Notes: generated by a model not told the origin, from the sequence alone. A stretch of 64,000 nt of DNA from Cololabis saira (GCF_033807715.1 NC_084599.1:5133125-5197124); one strand, 5' to 3'; positions 42,590-53,384 are shown, counted from the stretch's first letter. Program-made: numbers and translations.

Positions 42590-43076
42590 AGGGGTCCGGG
42601 TCGTGGGGGGCACTGTCCCGCGTGGCCCGGCACTCCCCGCCTCACGGTTTTAACAGCAAACTAGACACTGCACATTCAACACTTTATAAATACACTTGAC
42701 AAGGACACGTAGTTCGGGAGGGGGGGGGGGTCGGTGTCAATCGATACTTGGCCCTCCCTCCTCCCTGTTTTTATGGCATTAATCACATGCACTCAACACA
42801 AGGGGCGGGAGGGGGTCCCACATCACCCGCGTTCCCTCACCGGCCTGGGCCTCGGACGGGTGGGTCGGGTTACCCGGGCCTGGCGGGGCCCGCCGTGCAG
42901 CCTGGGGTGCCTTCTGGCGGTGCTGGACCCCCCCGGGGAGGGGGAAACGGTGCGTGATTGTATGTCTGTGTCGGTGAGAATGCGGTATGGAAGGGTCCTG
43001 CCATGGAGGATTTGAGCCTCCATTGGCAGGACATCAAAAACTTAATAATTTATCAATATTATATTATACAAAGATG

Positions 43077-43108
<32 letters not shown>

Positions 43109-43398
43109 GTATAGTATATTATATTATTATTAGTATAGGTATCGGATAGGTGAATGGATGAATGAATGGGATGCCTGGGTCTGGGGCCCTCCGTTGTCGG
43201 GCCTGCGCGGCCGCCGCCGGGTGGGGGGGGGGGCCTCGCAGGCGGTGGGTTGCCTCCCTCCTACTTCTCCCCTCTGTGGGGTTTGCCGGTGGCCTGGGTT
43301 CCGGGCTCTTCCTTGTCGGCCTCTGGTCTCGCGGGTGGCGGGGTCGCTCCCCCCCCTCCCCCACTATAGATACACTTCAGGTGGAGCTTTGTTTGGTT

Positions 43399-43466
<68 letters not shown>

Positions 43467-43488
43467 ACATATAGTCATTTAGTCACAT

Positions 43489-43529
<41 letters not shown>

Positions 43530-43860
43530 TGATCATATACATACACACACACACACATAGACATACACACTGGCTTGTTCACCTGCATGCTGGCTCTCTA
43601 GTTTTTGGGTTTAGGTAGCGGTAGCGATAGCTTAGCTCAGATTGCGATCAGATCTCAAGATTTGGGTCGATTGCTGTTCATGTTTTGGTTGGCTCCGTGC
43701 CGGTTTCGTGCTTTGTTTGTGGTTTTTTGTTGCAGATTTCCAGTGCTTGACGTGTGTCTCAGTGTGTTCCTGCTTCCTGGATTGGCAGTGGATGTCGTCA
43801 CCCCCCCCCCCACCCCCTCCCCCCCCCCCCAAAAAAAAAACAAAAAAAAAAAAACACTGG
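42590..43860. repeat. GC-rich unknown repeat with hairpin and microsatellites
   Basis: GGTCCGGGTCGTGGGG... to a C-run and A-run near 43800-43850. Contains a 15/16-base hairpin with a 7-base loop (42995-43032), (ATT)n (43078-43108), G-runs and (CA)n tracts. Reading frames are low-complexity and not genes. It may be a retroelement UTR, but no coding domain supports this. Confidence 0.5.
43404..43528. repeat. CA dinucleotide tracts
   Basis: (CA)n at 43404-43461 and 43490-43528 with a short spacer. Confidence 0.95.
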
Positions 43861-43999
43861 GTTTGTATGTGTATATTTATGTATGTGTACGCATATGTGT
43901 GCGTATATATATGTATATATTACATATAGTAATAATGCACATATATACACTTTTGGTTTCTACCGTCATGGTATCAATCAATAATATGTGTGCAGACAA

Positions 44000-44123
44000 G
44001 GTTAAAAAAAAAAAAAGAAGAAAAAAAAAAAAAAAAAGAAATATGACTAGATTTGAACACACACACGCACATGCACACGCACACGCCCACGCCCACGCCC
44101 ACACACACACACACACACACACG
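44000..44123. repeat. A-run followed by CA/CCCA tract
   Basis: A-rich run (44001-44038), then alternating CA with CGCCCA variants (44056-44122). Confidence 0.9.
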
Positions 44124-44129
44124 TAACAT

Positions 44130-44519
44130 TGATGCTCTCAGATCTTAATTAGCAATTACTTCATGCAAGGTTTTTAATAAATATGTGTGACGCGTTTAAA
44201 AAGCTTACGTTAAAGCTATTGGCAGCTACTGTAAGATAACCTCACAAACTCCTAGAAACCGCTATTATAAACACATTAAGAGTATATAGTTAAAGTCGAC
44301 GCAAAGAAAAAGAATAAAGTAGCTGGTCAGACACCGAAATGTTGGGCTAACGTCACCTACCTCACATTTATTTGCCAACTCGCTGTTTTCTTGTGTCCAG
44401 CAGTCCAATAAAGAGGAAGGTTGACACATCTTAAAACTTTACATCGTTGTTTCGTTGCCGCTTCTTTGACTTTCCCTCGTTTATCCAATATGAGCCGACA
44501 ACCACACGGGAAGTAAACA
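44130..44519. other. Non-coding stretch
   Basis: No gene or repeat end recognised. Confidence 0.4.
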
Positions 44520-44522
44520 TTA

Positions 44523-44650
44523 AGGCTGATTTATGGTTCCGCGTTGCACCGGCGCAGAGCCTACGCCGTTGGGTACGCGGCGACGCGCAAGGTAGAGTGC
44601 GCGTCGCCGCGTAACTTACGCCGTAGGCTACGGCGTGGGCTCTGCGTCGA
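44523..44650. mobile_element. Small CpG-rich MITE, copy at 44.5 kb, right end lost
   Basis: Starts AGGCTGATTTATGGTTCCGC after TTA (44520-44522). The core contains GGGTACGCGGCGACGCGC and inverted partner; stops matching at about 44650. Confidence 0.75.
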
Positions 44651-44664
44651 CAACAGTGGGGCTC

Positions 44665-44732
44665 TGCTGCCCCCTGTGGACAGCACCGCAAATAGCACCT
44701 GCAGTCTGTTAACTGTCCAGCAGGTGGTGCTG
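44665..44732. promoter_or_regulatory. Two divergent CTCF-like motifs
   Basis: 44665-44679 carries CCACAGGGGGCAGCA on the minus strand; 44717-44732 carries CCAGCAGGTGGTGCTG on the plus strand. Both fit the CTCF core. Binding is not shown by sequence alone. Confidence 0.45.
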
Positions 44733-44879
44733 GAGGAGAATCAAGTTTAGATGCTTTTCTAGAAACTTCAGTAACTGGATTTGTAAGAGCCCTAAAACTA
44801 TTAAGAGTTTAGACTATCTGCCTTTGGCCGGAAACTTTTAAATATACAGACATTAATACCGGCTTGGTGTATTCTGGGT

Positions 44880-45262
44880 TTTTTTTCTTTCCAATAGGAT
44901 GGTGTGAGGAACCAGAGCGGCCTCCCCACGTACAAGGGGACAAGGCAAAACTGGACCTGGGTGATGAGGCGTAAAAAGAACCTTGCAGAGCGTAGAATGC
45001 CAAAAAATAAGGCTTTTTATTTTGTGTAAAAAACAGACATACAGGCGGAAGGCAAAATCTGTATTCTGGAAAAAGACACAATGGGGCATAGCCTCGCAAC
45101 AAGCTTCCTCCATTCAGCAGCCCCCTTTCTGGTATACAGCTGCAGTTTATAAACCCAGGCAGGGTGGAGAGGTTGATTGGACACAGGTGTACCACAATCA
45201 GCAGAACCAGGCACACCTGTGTGCTGCTCCCCCGCAGACCACGCCCAATCCTCCACTCTGCC
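44880..45262 (-). repeat. Candidate solo LTR
   Basis: On the minus strand a unit begins TGTGGCAGAGTGGAGG (45262 downward), has a TATA-like TTTATAAAC near 45147-45155 and an AATAAA signal near 45017-45022, and runs on to about 44880. Order and spacing fit an LTR. Neither a partner LTR nor internal genes are present, and no target duplication could be fixed. Confidence 0.4.
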
Positions 45263-45269
45263 ACACACA

Positions 45270-47340
45270 TTACAAAAATGTCCGGTGATGGTGAGAAGGG
45301 GAGGGGTTGCTCACTTTCTCACAGATGGTTTTCCATCACTAAAGAATATCACCAGCCTTTGTCATATGCTACTGAAATCTCATGCATACATATGGACACA
45401 CACAAACGGACACACACAAACACATACACACACATCTATATTTAAAAGAAGTAAACACAGTCCAAGGCCTTAATTGTATTATAGCTGAGTCATCCACTGC
45501 CAGGACAGCCATTTTTCGACATGTCTCTCCCCCAAGGTGACTCTCACTTCTTGCATTCAGTTCCACTTTCCTCCCACATCCCTGTGCCTTTATTGTCATC
45601 TCTTCAACAATTCATCATCCTGTTTTCTAATATGTGCAGTCTTTCTGGTGTGTATTCACTGCAGCCTCCTAGCTCTTATTGTCTCAAATAACTACACAGC
45701 TTAAATAAAACCACCATGGGAACCAGGGAGTCTCCTGGCAGCCACCGCTATACAGCAAACACTCCCTGCACCATGCGGATGCAAGGTTATGCATACACAA
45801 GACATAACCCTCCTGGGACAGGTGTTACTATTTTGTGACATTTTCTTCTGCATCGATCGTTATTGTTTCCCAGTTCTTCACCTCTCTCACTCAGCTGCTG
45901 TCTTTCCATCCAACCTGTCAAGGTCAGGATTGTTGAAAATAGTCCCCTTCCTCTCATTCCAAATGTTCAAAACTGTATTCATGCTTGTGTCTCACAGCAC
46001 GTAAATGCACAAAAGAACGTCAACACTTGTACTGTCATGGTCTCAAAGACTGATACTGTGGTAAATGACCTGCTCATAAGTGAAGGTCTTAAGCATTTTC
46101 TACATATCTATTTTAAATAACACAACTATACTCTTTTAAAAGGGCACTAAGGGGCAGTGAACATACAATCACAGTTGACACGTTTTATCTATTCTGTATT
46201 ATCCTCATTAATAAAACATTCAGGTCAGAGAAGGAGCGAATGTGTTATGTGCTATTTTGATCCTTTATATCCTTCACCCCCCTGGATGTGTGAAATATGG
46301 TGAGATGCAGTGTAATCTGGTGTGTTTATTTGTTAAAACGTAATTAAAATAACTTGTTTAGTGGATGAAATCTTATAGCAATGAAGAATGGCTGATAAAG
46401 AGAAATAAGTTTATGCTGATTTTTCCGTTCTTCAGCATGTATTTCAAGGGAATGTTGTATACACAAATTCCCTGTACTCTAAGGCATGCAGAGTAAACTC
46501 ACTCACCCTGAGTTTGAGTAATCAATAGGTGCTGTACATGCTCTTCAGAGCAGAATCTCTTTTTTGAGCAGACATCCCTTTACATCAGCAGAGACAGTTT
46601 CTTCCGTTAATGCTGTATCATTGTAGCACAAGTCACACCCTGATCTACATATGCACCTTAAAGTTGCTGTTAATACTGCAGCTGTTTTCTTTTAATGTAT
46701 TTTCATTTCTATGATGGGGGTGGGTCTCCCAGGTTTTGCCTGCATCCTAAATGTCAATCTAATTCCTATTCAGCATCAAAACAGAGAAAACAGTAGATGG
46801 AAAGTTCCTCTTTTAAAATAACTGGGCGAACCAAACCTTTCTTGTGTATATATGCATGTGTCTATTTGTGGGTAAGCTGTGTGTAGTAAAAGTGGGAATT
46901 GAAAATGGCCCAGTAGTTGAGGTGATCCCTGGAGAAATGATCTGCAAACTCACACTGCCGCAATGAAGCTACAGACGGCATCAGCAGAATACTCCCAACA
47001 CTCACACTGCATAAGGATCCATAGCTTGTGCAAAATATGTCTAAATATTTTTTTTTCGAAGTCATCCCAGTGGTTTTGCAGTGAATCATAATCAGTTTTC
47101 GGAAACCTAAAATTATTCACATCATTATAATCTTTCAAAGCATATGTGCTTTGCTCAGGTGTTTTTGAAAACATGTAGGCCTATACTTCATGTTATTTAT
47201 ATTTGACGTATCAATAATTGTATCTCATGTACACCTTGGATCATCTCGACGCCCAGAGTGAATGCAACTATTCCTGCGCAGGCAGTACTTTTCAGAAGAG
47301 GAAAAAAAAATGTCTCTTTAAAACGAGTGCGTCCTTGTGC
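45270..47340. other. Upstream region of nefh, no other gene seen
   Basis: Short CA-rich piece at 45400-45430; otherwise unique-looking sequence without long reading frames. It could hold distal control elements of nefh, but no specific site can be defended. Confidence 0.4.
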
Positions 47341-47364
47341 TGACTAGAGAGTTTCCCTCCCTCC

Positions 47365-47372
47365 TATAAAAG
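47365..47372 (+). promoter_or_regulatory. TATA box of nefh
   Basis: TATAAAAG, 52 bases before the ATG, leaving room for a 5' UTR of roughly 25-30 bases. Confidence 0.75.
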
Positions 47373-47423
47373 CTGGGCGCTCTCCCTCCTTCTGCAGTCA
47401 CTTGTCTTCCGGCTCCAGCCAAG

Positions 47424-49844
47424 ATGAGTTACACCGTTGACCACCACTTCACGGGCCCGAGCTCGTACCGCAAGACTCGGCCCGCATCCGTCTCCTCCAG
47501 CGGCTTCCACTCCCAGCGCCGCCGCCTCGCCTACAGCCAGCCCTCTGTCTCCATCGACAGCCTGGACGCTTTCAACGGCAACATGACGCGGAGGAGCGAG
47601 AAAGAAGTCCTGCAGGCTCTGAACGACCGCTTCGCCGGTTACATCGACAAGGTGCGCAACCTGGAGATGCACAACCGCAACCTGGAGGCGGAGGCTGCGG
47701 CGCTGCAGCAGAGCCAGGCCGGCCGCACGGCCGTCGGAGAGCACTATGAGCGTGAGTTGAGCGACCTGAGGGGCGTCCTGCAGCAGCTGACGGGGGACAA
47801 AGCCCGTACGCTCGTCGAGCACGAACACCTGGAAGAAGACATCCAGCACTTGCGCGGCAGGCTGGAGGATGAGACGAGAAACCGGGAAGAGTTGGAGGCT
47901 GCCGCTCGGGCCATGAAAAAGTACATGGAGGACAGCCAGCTGGCGCGTCTCGAGCTGGACAAGAAGTTCCGTGCCCTGGAGGAGGAATCCGATTTTCTCA
48001 AGAGAAACCACGAGGAAGAGGTGGCAGAGCTCATGGCGCAGATCCAGGGCGCACAGGTGAATTTCGACATGAGAGACATGGTCAAAGCCGATGTCACCGG
48101 CGCACTGCGAGAGATTCGCTCGCAGCTGGACAGTCACGCCACAAAGAACACGACCCACGCAGAGGAATGGTTCCATGTGCGTATGGAGCGTCTATCCGAA
48201 ACTGCTAAGACGAACCAGGATGCAATCCGTGGGAGCCAGGAGGAGATTGCAGAACACCGGCGTCAGCTCCAGAGCCGCACCATTGAGCTGGAGACTCTTC
48301 GAGGAACCAAGGACTCACTAGAGAGGCAGCGAATGGAGAGTGAAGATAGGCACCAGGATGACCTTAACTCACTACAGGAAACCATCAACCAGCTTGACAA
48401 TGAGCTGAAATCCACCAAATGGGAGATGGCCAGCCAACTGAGAGACTATCAGGAGCTGCTGAATATGAAGATGGCCCTGGATATTGAGATTGCTGCTTAC
48501 AGAAAGTTACTGGAGGGAGAGGAAAATCGCTTTTTGTCAGGTGGCCCCCCATTATCCTTCCTGCAGAGCAGAATCTCCGGACATGTCAAAGTCAAAGCCG
48601 AAGAAATCTCTGATACAGTAATCGTGGAGGAACAGACCGATGAGACACAAGTGACAGAGCTGACAGAGGAAGCAGATGAGGAGGAAGAGGAAGAAAACAA
48701 AGAAGAGGAAGAAGAGGAAGCTGAGGAAACCAAAGAGGAGGAGGAACAAGGTGAGGAAGAAGAAGACAAGGAGGAAGGAGAAGACAAGGAGGAAGAAGAG
48801 GTAGAGGAAGAGAAGGATGAAGAAGAAGAAGAAGAAGAGGCTAAGGAGGAAGAGGCTAAGGAGGAAGAGGCTAAGGAGGAAGAGCAGGAGGAGAAAGGAG
48901 AAGAGGGAGAAGATGAAGAAAATGATTCATCCACTCCTCCAAAACCCCCTCAGCCCAAATCTCCTGCTGTCAAATCACCAGAATCTAAATCGCCACAAAA
49001 ATCTCCAGAATCCAAATCACCAGCAGACAAATCCCCAATGCCTAAATCACCTGCTAAATCTCCCACAGGAGATGAGTCAAAGTCCCCACCTACTAAATCA
49101 CCTGAATCTAAAGCTCCTCCCAAGAGCCCTGAGCCAAAGTCTCCAGAAAAAGAAACCAAGCCCATTCCTCCCAAAGACACCGTAAAAGAGGAGAAAAAAG
49201 AGGAGAAGCCACAGCCCGTCAAGGAAGAAAAGGAGAAAGAGCAGCCTGCAGAGAAGAAGCAGGAACCCAAGGAGAAAGAGCCGGAGAAGGCAGACAAACC
49301 CGACACAAAGGAAGATAGTAAAGTAGATGAAAAATCAGAAAAGGAGGACGTTTTGAAACCTGCCACTCCTAGCAAGCCCTCTGAGGACAAACCCGCCCCG
49401 AAGTCTGAGCCTAAAGAGAGTGCCCCCCCTGCTAAGGAGGAGAAGACTCCTGCTCCTAAACAAGAGAAGGCTGAACCTGAAGCAAAGGCAGCATCTAAAT
49501 CCGAACCCGAGAGCAAGACTGAGGAGAAGAAGCCCGAGGAGAAACCTGTCCCTAAAGTAGAGCCGGAGAAGACAGAGAGTAAGCAAGAAGAGAAGAAGCC
49601 AGAAGAAAAACCTGCATCTAAAGTAGAGCCAGAGAAGACAGAGAGCAAGAAAGAGGAGAAGAAACCAGAGGAAAAGCCTGTGCCCAAAGCAGAACCCGAG
49701 AAGACTGACAGCAAGAAAGAAGAAAAGACAGAGGACAAAAAGGAAACAAGTAAAGATGAAAGTAAAGAGGTGAAGGAGGAAAAAGTTGAGAAATCCTCTG
49801 ACGCTGAGTCAAAGGAGAGCAAGGATGAGAAGCCCAAAAAGTAA
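47424..49844 (+). CDS. nefh: Neurofilament heavy chain, intron-free ORF
   Basis: 806 residues without interruption. Head: 1-56 (MSYTVDHHF, Ser/Arg-rich). Rod: about 57-369, opening RRSEKEVLQALNDRFAGYIDKVR and closing MALDIEIAAYRKLLEGEE, both intermediate-filament signatures. Tail: VKVKAEEISDTVIVEEQTDETQVTE (385-411), an acidic Glu block (412-500), twelve KSP phosphorylation sites (511-574) and Lys/Glu/Pro repeats (EEKKPEEKPVPKVEPEK, three copies near 710-785). The rod and the VIVEEQTDETQVTE motif match the heavy chain better than the medium or light ones. Neurofilaments form axonal 10-nm filaments with NEFL and NEFM. Vertebrate neurofilament genes normally have introns; none is seen here. The ATG at 47424 is right after the TATA box and matches family openings. 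Confidence 0.9.
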   Translation: MSYTVDHHFTGPSSYRKTRPASVSSSGFHSQRRRLAYSQPSVSIDSLDAFNGNMTRRSEKEVLQALNDRFAGYIDKVRNLEMHNRNLEAEAAALQQSQAGRTAVGEHYERELSDLRGVLQQLTGDKARTLVEHEHLEEDIQHLRGRLEDETRNREELEAAARAMKKYMEDSQLARLELDKKFRALEEESDFLKRNHEEEVAELMAQIQGAQVNFDMRDMVKADVTGALREIRSQLDSHATKNTTHAEEWFHVRMERLSETAKTNQDAIRGSQEEIAEHRRQLQSRTIELETLRGTKDSLERQRMESEDRHQDDLNSLQETINQLDNELKSTKWEMASQLRDYQELLNMKMALDIEIAAYRKLLEGEENRFLSGGPPLSFLQSRISGHVKVKAEEISDTVIVEEQTDETQVTELTEEADEEEEEENKEEEEEEAEETKEEEEQGEEEEDKEEGEDKEEEEVEEEKDEEEEEEEAKEEEAKEEEAKEEEQEEKGEEGEDEENDSSTPPKPPQPKSPAVKSPESKSPQKSPESKSPADKSPMPKSPAKSPTGDESKSPPTKSPESKAPPKSPEPKSPEKETKPIPPKDTVKEEKKEEKPQPVKEEKEKEQPAEKKQEPKEKEPEKADKPDTKEDSKVDEKSEKEDVLKPATPSKPSEDKPAPKSEPKESAPPAKEEKTPAPKQEKAEPEAKAASKSEPESKTEEKKPEEKPVPKVEPEKTESKQEEKKPEEKPASKVEPEKTESKKEEKKPEEKPVPKAEPEKTDSKKEEKTEDKKETSKDESKEVKEEKVEKSSDAESKESKDEKPKK

Positions 49845-50540
49845 GACTTAAGTGCTGTGTTTCAGTTATCGCAGAGACGAGGAGATGCCAAAGAACTATG
49901 AACTATGACAGAAAGGTCAGGCAAAGGCATAAGAAGGTGGAGAGCAGAAGAAAAGATATGTACTAGAAGGACAATTTAATGTCCAAAGCAAAGCAGGTAA
50001 CAGTATGTAAGCAATATTGATTTCTGCTGCAAATAATCCCCTGCTCCCTAAGTATGGCCATTATGTATCCCTGAAGCTTAAGATGTATGACTGTAGTGAA
50101 TGCAGAATGCTCTAAAGTCTTTATCTGAATGTGACAACTGCCCTTAATGATAACAAGTGCATTTAAACTGAATCCTGATTTGGACAGCAGGGTCCTGTTG
50201 TGCCTGCAACGCCTTCGAGGGTAAAGATGTCATAACAATGCCAAGCTAAAGATTGTAACAGACACTGAACATCAAACATAATATTTAAGGAAATAGAAAT
50301 GTCTATATTATATTTACAAATACATCCGTATGAAAGACTTGAATTTTGCTTGTTGTGCACCTTAATGCAGCTTCTCCAGGTGAACTGTGGTATCTCACTC
50401 TTCCAGTCTGCGATGTTAGGATAATGATGACTTTGCTATGTATAAACTGCTGAGAATATGCAACATGAAACAGGAAATAAAGAGTGAAAAAATCAAACAA
50501 AAAATAAATAAATAAAAATAAAATAAAATATGTTCAGCAA
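49845..50540 (+). terminator. nefh 3' UTR, polyadenylation signal and A-rich tract
   Basis: AATAAA at 50476-50481. From about 50486 to 50531 the sequence is almost only A with TAAA steps, which looks like a decayed poly-A tail. No other gene in the interval. Confidence 0.65.
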
Positions 50541-50559
50541 TTCAAGTTCTACACTGACA

Positions 50560-50720
50560 ACTGTTTTAGCTTTCATAAGACAGCCATCTTGACAAATGGC
50601 CGCCATCTTGGATTTTCAGGTGGCTAACGGGCTTTTCTGCATAAGCAGGTACTAGGCAATGTTCATGCAAAATTTGGTGCTTGTCTCAAAAAGTGAACGA
50701 TTCTCCTAAAAACCTGACTT
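50560..50720 (-). repeat. Interspersed repeat, inverse partner of 38685-38880
   Basis: Reverse complement shares CGTTCACTTT, GAGACAAGC, CCAAATTTTGCA and AAGCCCGTTAGCC in the same order as 38685-38880. Confidence 0.7.
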
Positions 50721-50932
50721 AATTTCCCTCACTATTTAGAGTGTTTATTTTAAAATGGTTGGTTTTACTTTATTAGGTTGAGACATTTTCATCCTCATTT
50801 TGATTAAATGCATTTTCATCAACAGTCAGTGCAGTATGTTCATAGATCATACATCCACTTTCTTGTTTCCAAAAAGCTCTGGATAGATTTCAGTTAATCT
50901 CTCACATCTCATGTATGAGAGGATCTCTTAAG

Positions 50933-51004
50933 TAGCAGAGGATGGTTTCGATCCATCGACCTCTGGGTTATGGGCCCAGCACGCTTCCGCTGCGCCACTC
51001 TGCT
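50933..51004 (-). tRNA. Initiator tRNA-Met, cluster 2, copy A
   Basis: Identical to the copy at 35617-35688 over the gene. All initiator hallmarks present. No T4 terminator close by. Confidence 0.92.
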
Positions 51005-51144
51005 GTATAACCAGGATGTGACTCCGCCACACAGTGGGGGGGAGGGGGGTAGGGGGTAAAAGCGGGTCCCCTGGTTCGGACGGTGAGCCGGGTCTCTAGG
51101 TGGCTCCAGGTGAGCCGGGTTGTTGAGGTTGTTGAGTTGTTGTT

Positions 51145-51410
51145 GGGGTCTGGTGGTGGAAGCACCTGAGGTGTGGTGGTGATGCTGCTGGGGTCTGGTG
51201 GTGCAGCTAGTGGGGTCTGGTGGTGGAAGCTCCTGGGGTCAGGTGGTGCAGCTAGTGGGGTCTGGTGGTGGAAGCTCCTGGGGTCTGGTGGTGCAGCTAG
51301 TGGGGTCTGGTGGTGGAGCTAGTGGGGTCTGGTGTTGGAAGCTCCTGGGGTCTGGTGGTGGAGCTAGTGGGGTCTGGTGTTAATGCTGCTGGGGTTTGGT
51401 GGTGGAGCTA
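51145..51410. repeat. G-rich minisatellite, cluster 2, before tRNA-Val
   Basis: Same 22-23-base family; right flank CTGACATGTTTTGAAAA as in cluster 1. Confidence 0.93.
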
Positions 51411-51682
51411 GTGACTGACATGTTTTGAAAACGGCGGGCATGACGAAAAGATCCTGTAAAAAATCTCTGTAATATGTTTCTTTTTTTCCTGTAAAGTTGG
51501 ACATTTTAAAGATTAGGTAAATGGGGAATGACTGGCTTTTAATCAGTTGTGGAACTGCAACGAAATTCATTTCTGCATAAGACCCAATGCGAGAAAGAGA
51601 TGGTCGACCTTCCTGTGCCGAGCACCAAGAAGAGGATTAGAGGGGTTTTCCAAGTCCAAATAATATTATCGCAGTAATACAT

Positions 51683-51754
51683 GTTTCCGCCCAGTTTCGA
51701 ACAGGGGACCTTTCGCATGTTAGGCGAACGTGATAACCACTACACTACGGAAAC
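51683..51754 (-). tRNA. tRNA-Val (anticodon AAC), cluster 2
   Basis: As the cluster 1 copy, with the same T-T mismatch in the T stem and one more change in the anticodon loop (position 38, C to T). Confidence 0.87.
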
Positions 51755-52011
51755 TTGCATGCTTTGAAAATGGCGGGCGTAACGAAAAAAAAATCCTATC
51801 TTCAAATCATTCATGTTAGAAATAAATGTGTGATTTCATATAAGTTGTCCTGGTGCGGTAAAATTAAAAATCATCCATGGGTATTACCATGCTGGGTAGA
51901 AAATACAAAATGTACCACAAGGGAAGCCAACTGATTACTTTTGAAAGACAGTACTGGATATGATCAATAACTGCAAATTAGGCAGTCGTCTTGCACATTC
52001 AAACATTACTC

Positions 52012-52092
52012 GTTGTTGGCAGGATTCGAACCTGCGCAGGGAATCCCCAATGGATTTCTAGTCCATCGCCTTAACCACTCGGCCACAACAAC
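52012..52092 (-). tRNA. tRNA-Ser (anticodon AGA), cluster 2
   Basis: As the cluster 1 copy, with changes in the variable arm/T-arm border (GGGATTCCCTGCG). Followed on the plus side by a long GT tract. Confidence 0.88.
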
Positions 52093-52099
52093 CTGTCAG

Positions 52100-52180
<81 letters not shown>
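52100..52180. repeat. GT dinucleotide tract, cluster 2
   Basis: About 80 bases of (GT)n, longer than at the same place in cluster 1. Confidence 0.95.
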
Positions 52181-52182
<2 letters not shown>

Positions 52183-52407
52183 TGAGTGAGTCTTCAGAAC
52201 AAGACAATTTAGAGTCTTTATTTTAAAATGGTTGGTTTTACTTTATTAGGTTGAGACATATTTTCATCCTCATTTTGATTAAATGCATTTTCATCAACAG
52301 TCAGTGCAGTATGTTCATAGATCATACATCCACTTTCTTGTTTGCAAAAAGCTCTGGATAGATTTCAGTTAATCTCTCACATCTCATGTATGAGAGGATC
52401 TCTTAAG

Positions 52408-52479
52408 TAGCAGAGGATGGTTTCAACCCATCGACCTCTGGGTTATGGGCCCAGCACGCTTCCGCTGCGCCACTCTGCT
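52408..52479 (-). tRNA. Initiator tRNA-Met, cluster 2, copy B, T loop changed
   Basis: The T loop reads GTTGAAA instead of ATCGAAA: the initiator-specific A54 and the near-universal C56 are both lost, which also weakens the B box. Likely a pseudogene. Confidence 0.75.
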
Positions 52480-53027
52480 GTGTAACCAGGATGTGACTCC
52501 GCCACACAGTCCGTGACTTTGGGGGACGGCGTCACTCCTTTCAAATCTTCTGACACTGTCAAAAATCCTACAACTCTGTCAACTAACTAACCAGTTTAAA
52601 TGACATCATGTGACCCAGCTCATTTCTCTCAGATATGAATGAAGCAGATTTCTTCTAAGACTGATTTCTTTCTGATTATCTCTTAAAATTGATCAGATTT
52701 GTTTGGAACTGTGAAGGGAAACAACTGTTGGAAATGATCCTTCGTATTGATCAGTGACCATCATTAGCATCACTAGCTGAAAACGACTGTATAAACTGCT
52801 TAAAAATCATTCAAGAACATACTCATGATATTAGATACATTCATCACATATTTAAGGGTTCTTATGGACATTTTAGGGTAACTCCAGCCCCCTAAAGCAG
52901 GTCTAATGGTGACCATGTTTCCATTTCCCCGTGTTGTTTTTTGAGGTGGAGCCTCATGGATTGATACTACAACATCATGTGGGTAAAACCTTGATATCTT
53001 TGTACCTGGTTGTGTGGAAAACTGACA

Positions 53028-53098
53028 GGTTCCACTGAGATTTGAACTCAGATTACTGGAGTCAAAGTCCAGAGTGCTAACCATTACACCATGGAACC
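53028..53098 (-). tRNA. tRNA-Gln (anticodon TTG), cluster 2
   Basis: Identical to the cluster 1 gene at 33704-33774. The flanking 500 bases below and 300 above are also nearly the same. Confidence 0.9.
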
Positions 53099-53384
53099 CT
53101 GTTCAGCTTTTATTGTGGTTTTATTGTGGTCCTGAAACCAGAACATGAGTGAAAAGCAATATGCGCCTGAGCATCTGACAGAGTGCTGTCCATGGTGCTA
53201 GGAGCGTCTGGGTGTTTATGGTACCAGGGCCCTGGTCCTCCAGGCCCAAGGGCTGGCTCTTTCACTCCAGTGGCCGGTCGGTGGGGGGGCTTAAAAGGGG
53301 GTCCCCGGGTTCGGACGGTGAGCCGGGTCTTTGGGTGGCTCCAGGTGAGCCGGGTTGTTGAGGTTGTTGAGTTGTTGTTGGGGT

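Noticed and set aside
43158..44126. Thr/His-rich and Cys/Val-rich frames
   Set aside because: Translations of CA/GT tracts and homopolymers.
44809..45270. 153-residue minus-strand frame
   Set aside because: Lies over the LTR-like unit with its own TATA and polyadenylation signals; no protein family pattern.
47364..48176. 270-residue minus-strand frame over the nefh 5' half
   Set aside because: Antisense of the rod coding region, with no domain and no promoter or splice signals.
48497..48934. Serine-rich open frame on the minus strand inside nefh
   Set aside because: It is the antisense of GAG/GAA-rich codons of the acidic tail; same for the long minus frame at 48950-49837.
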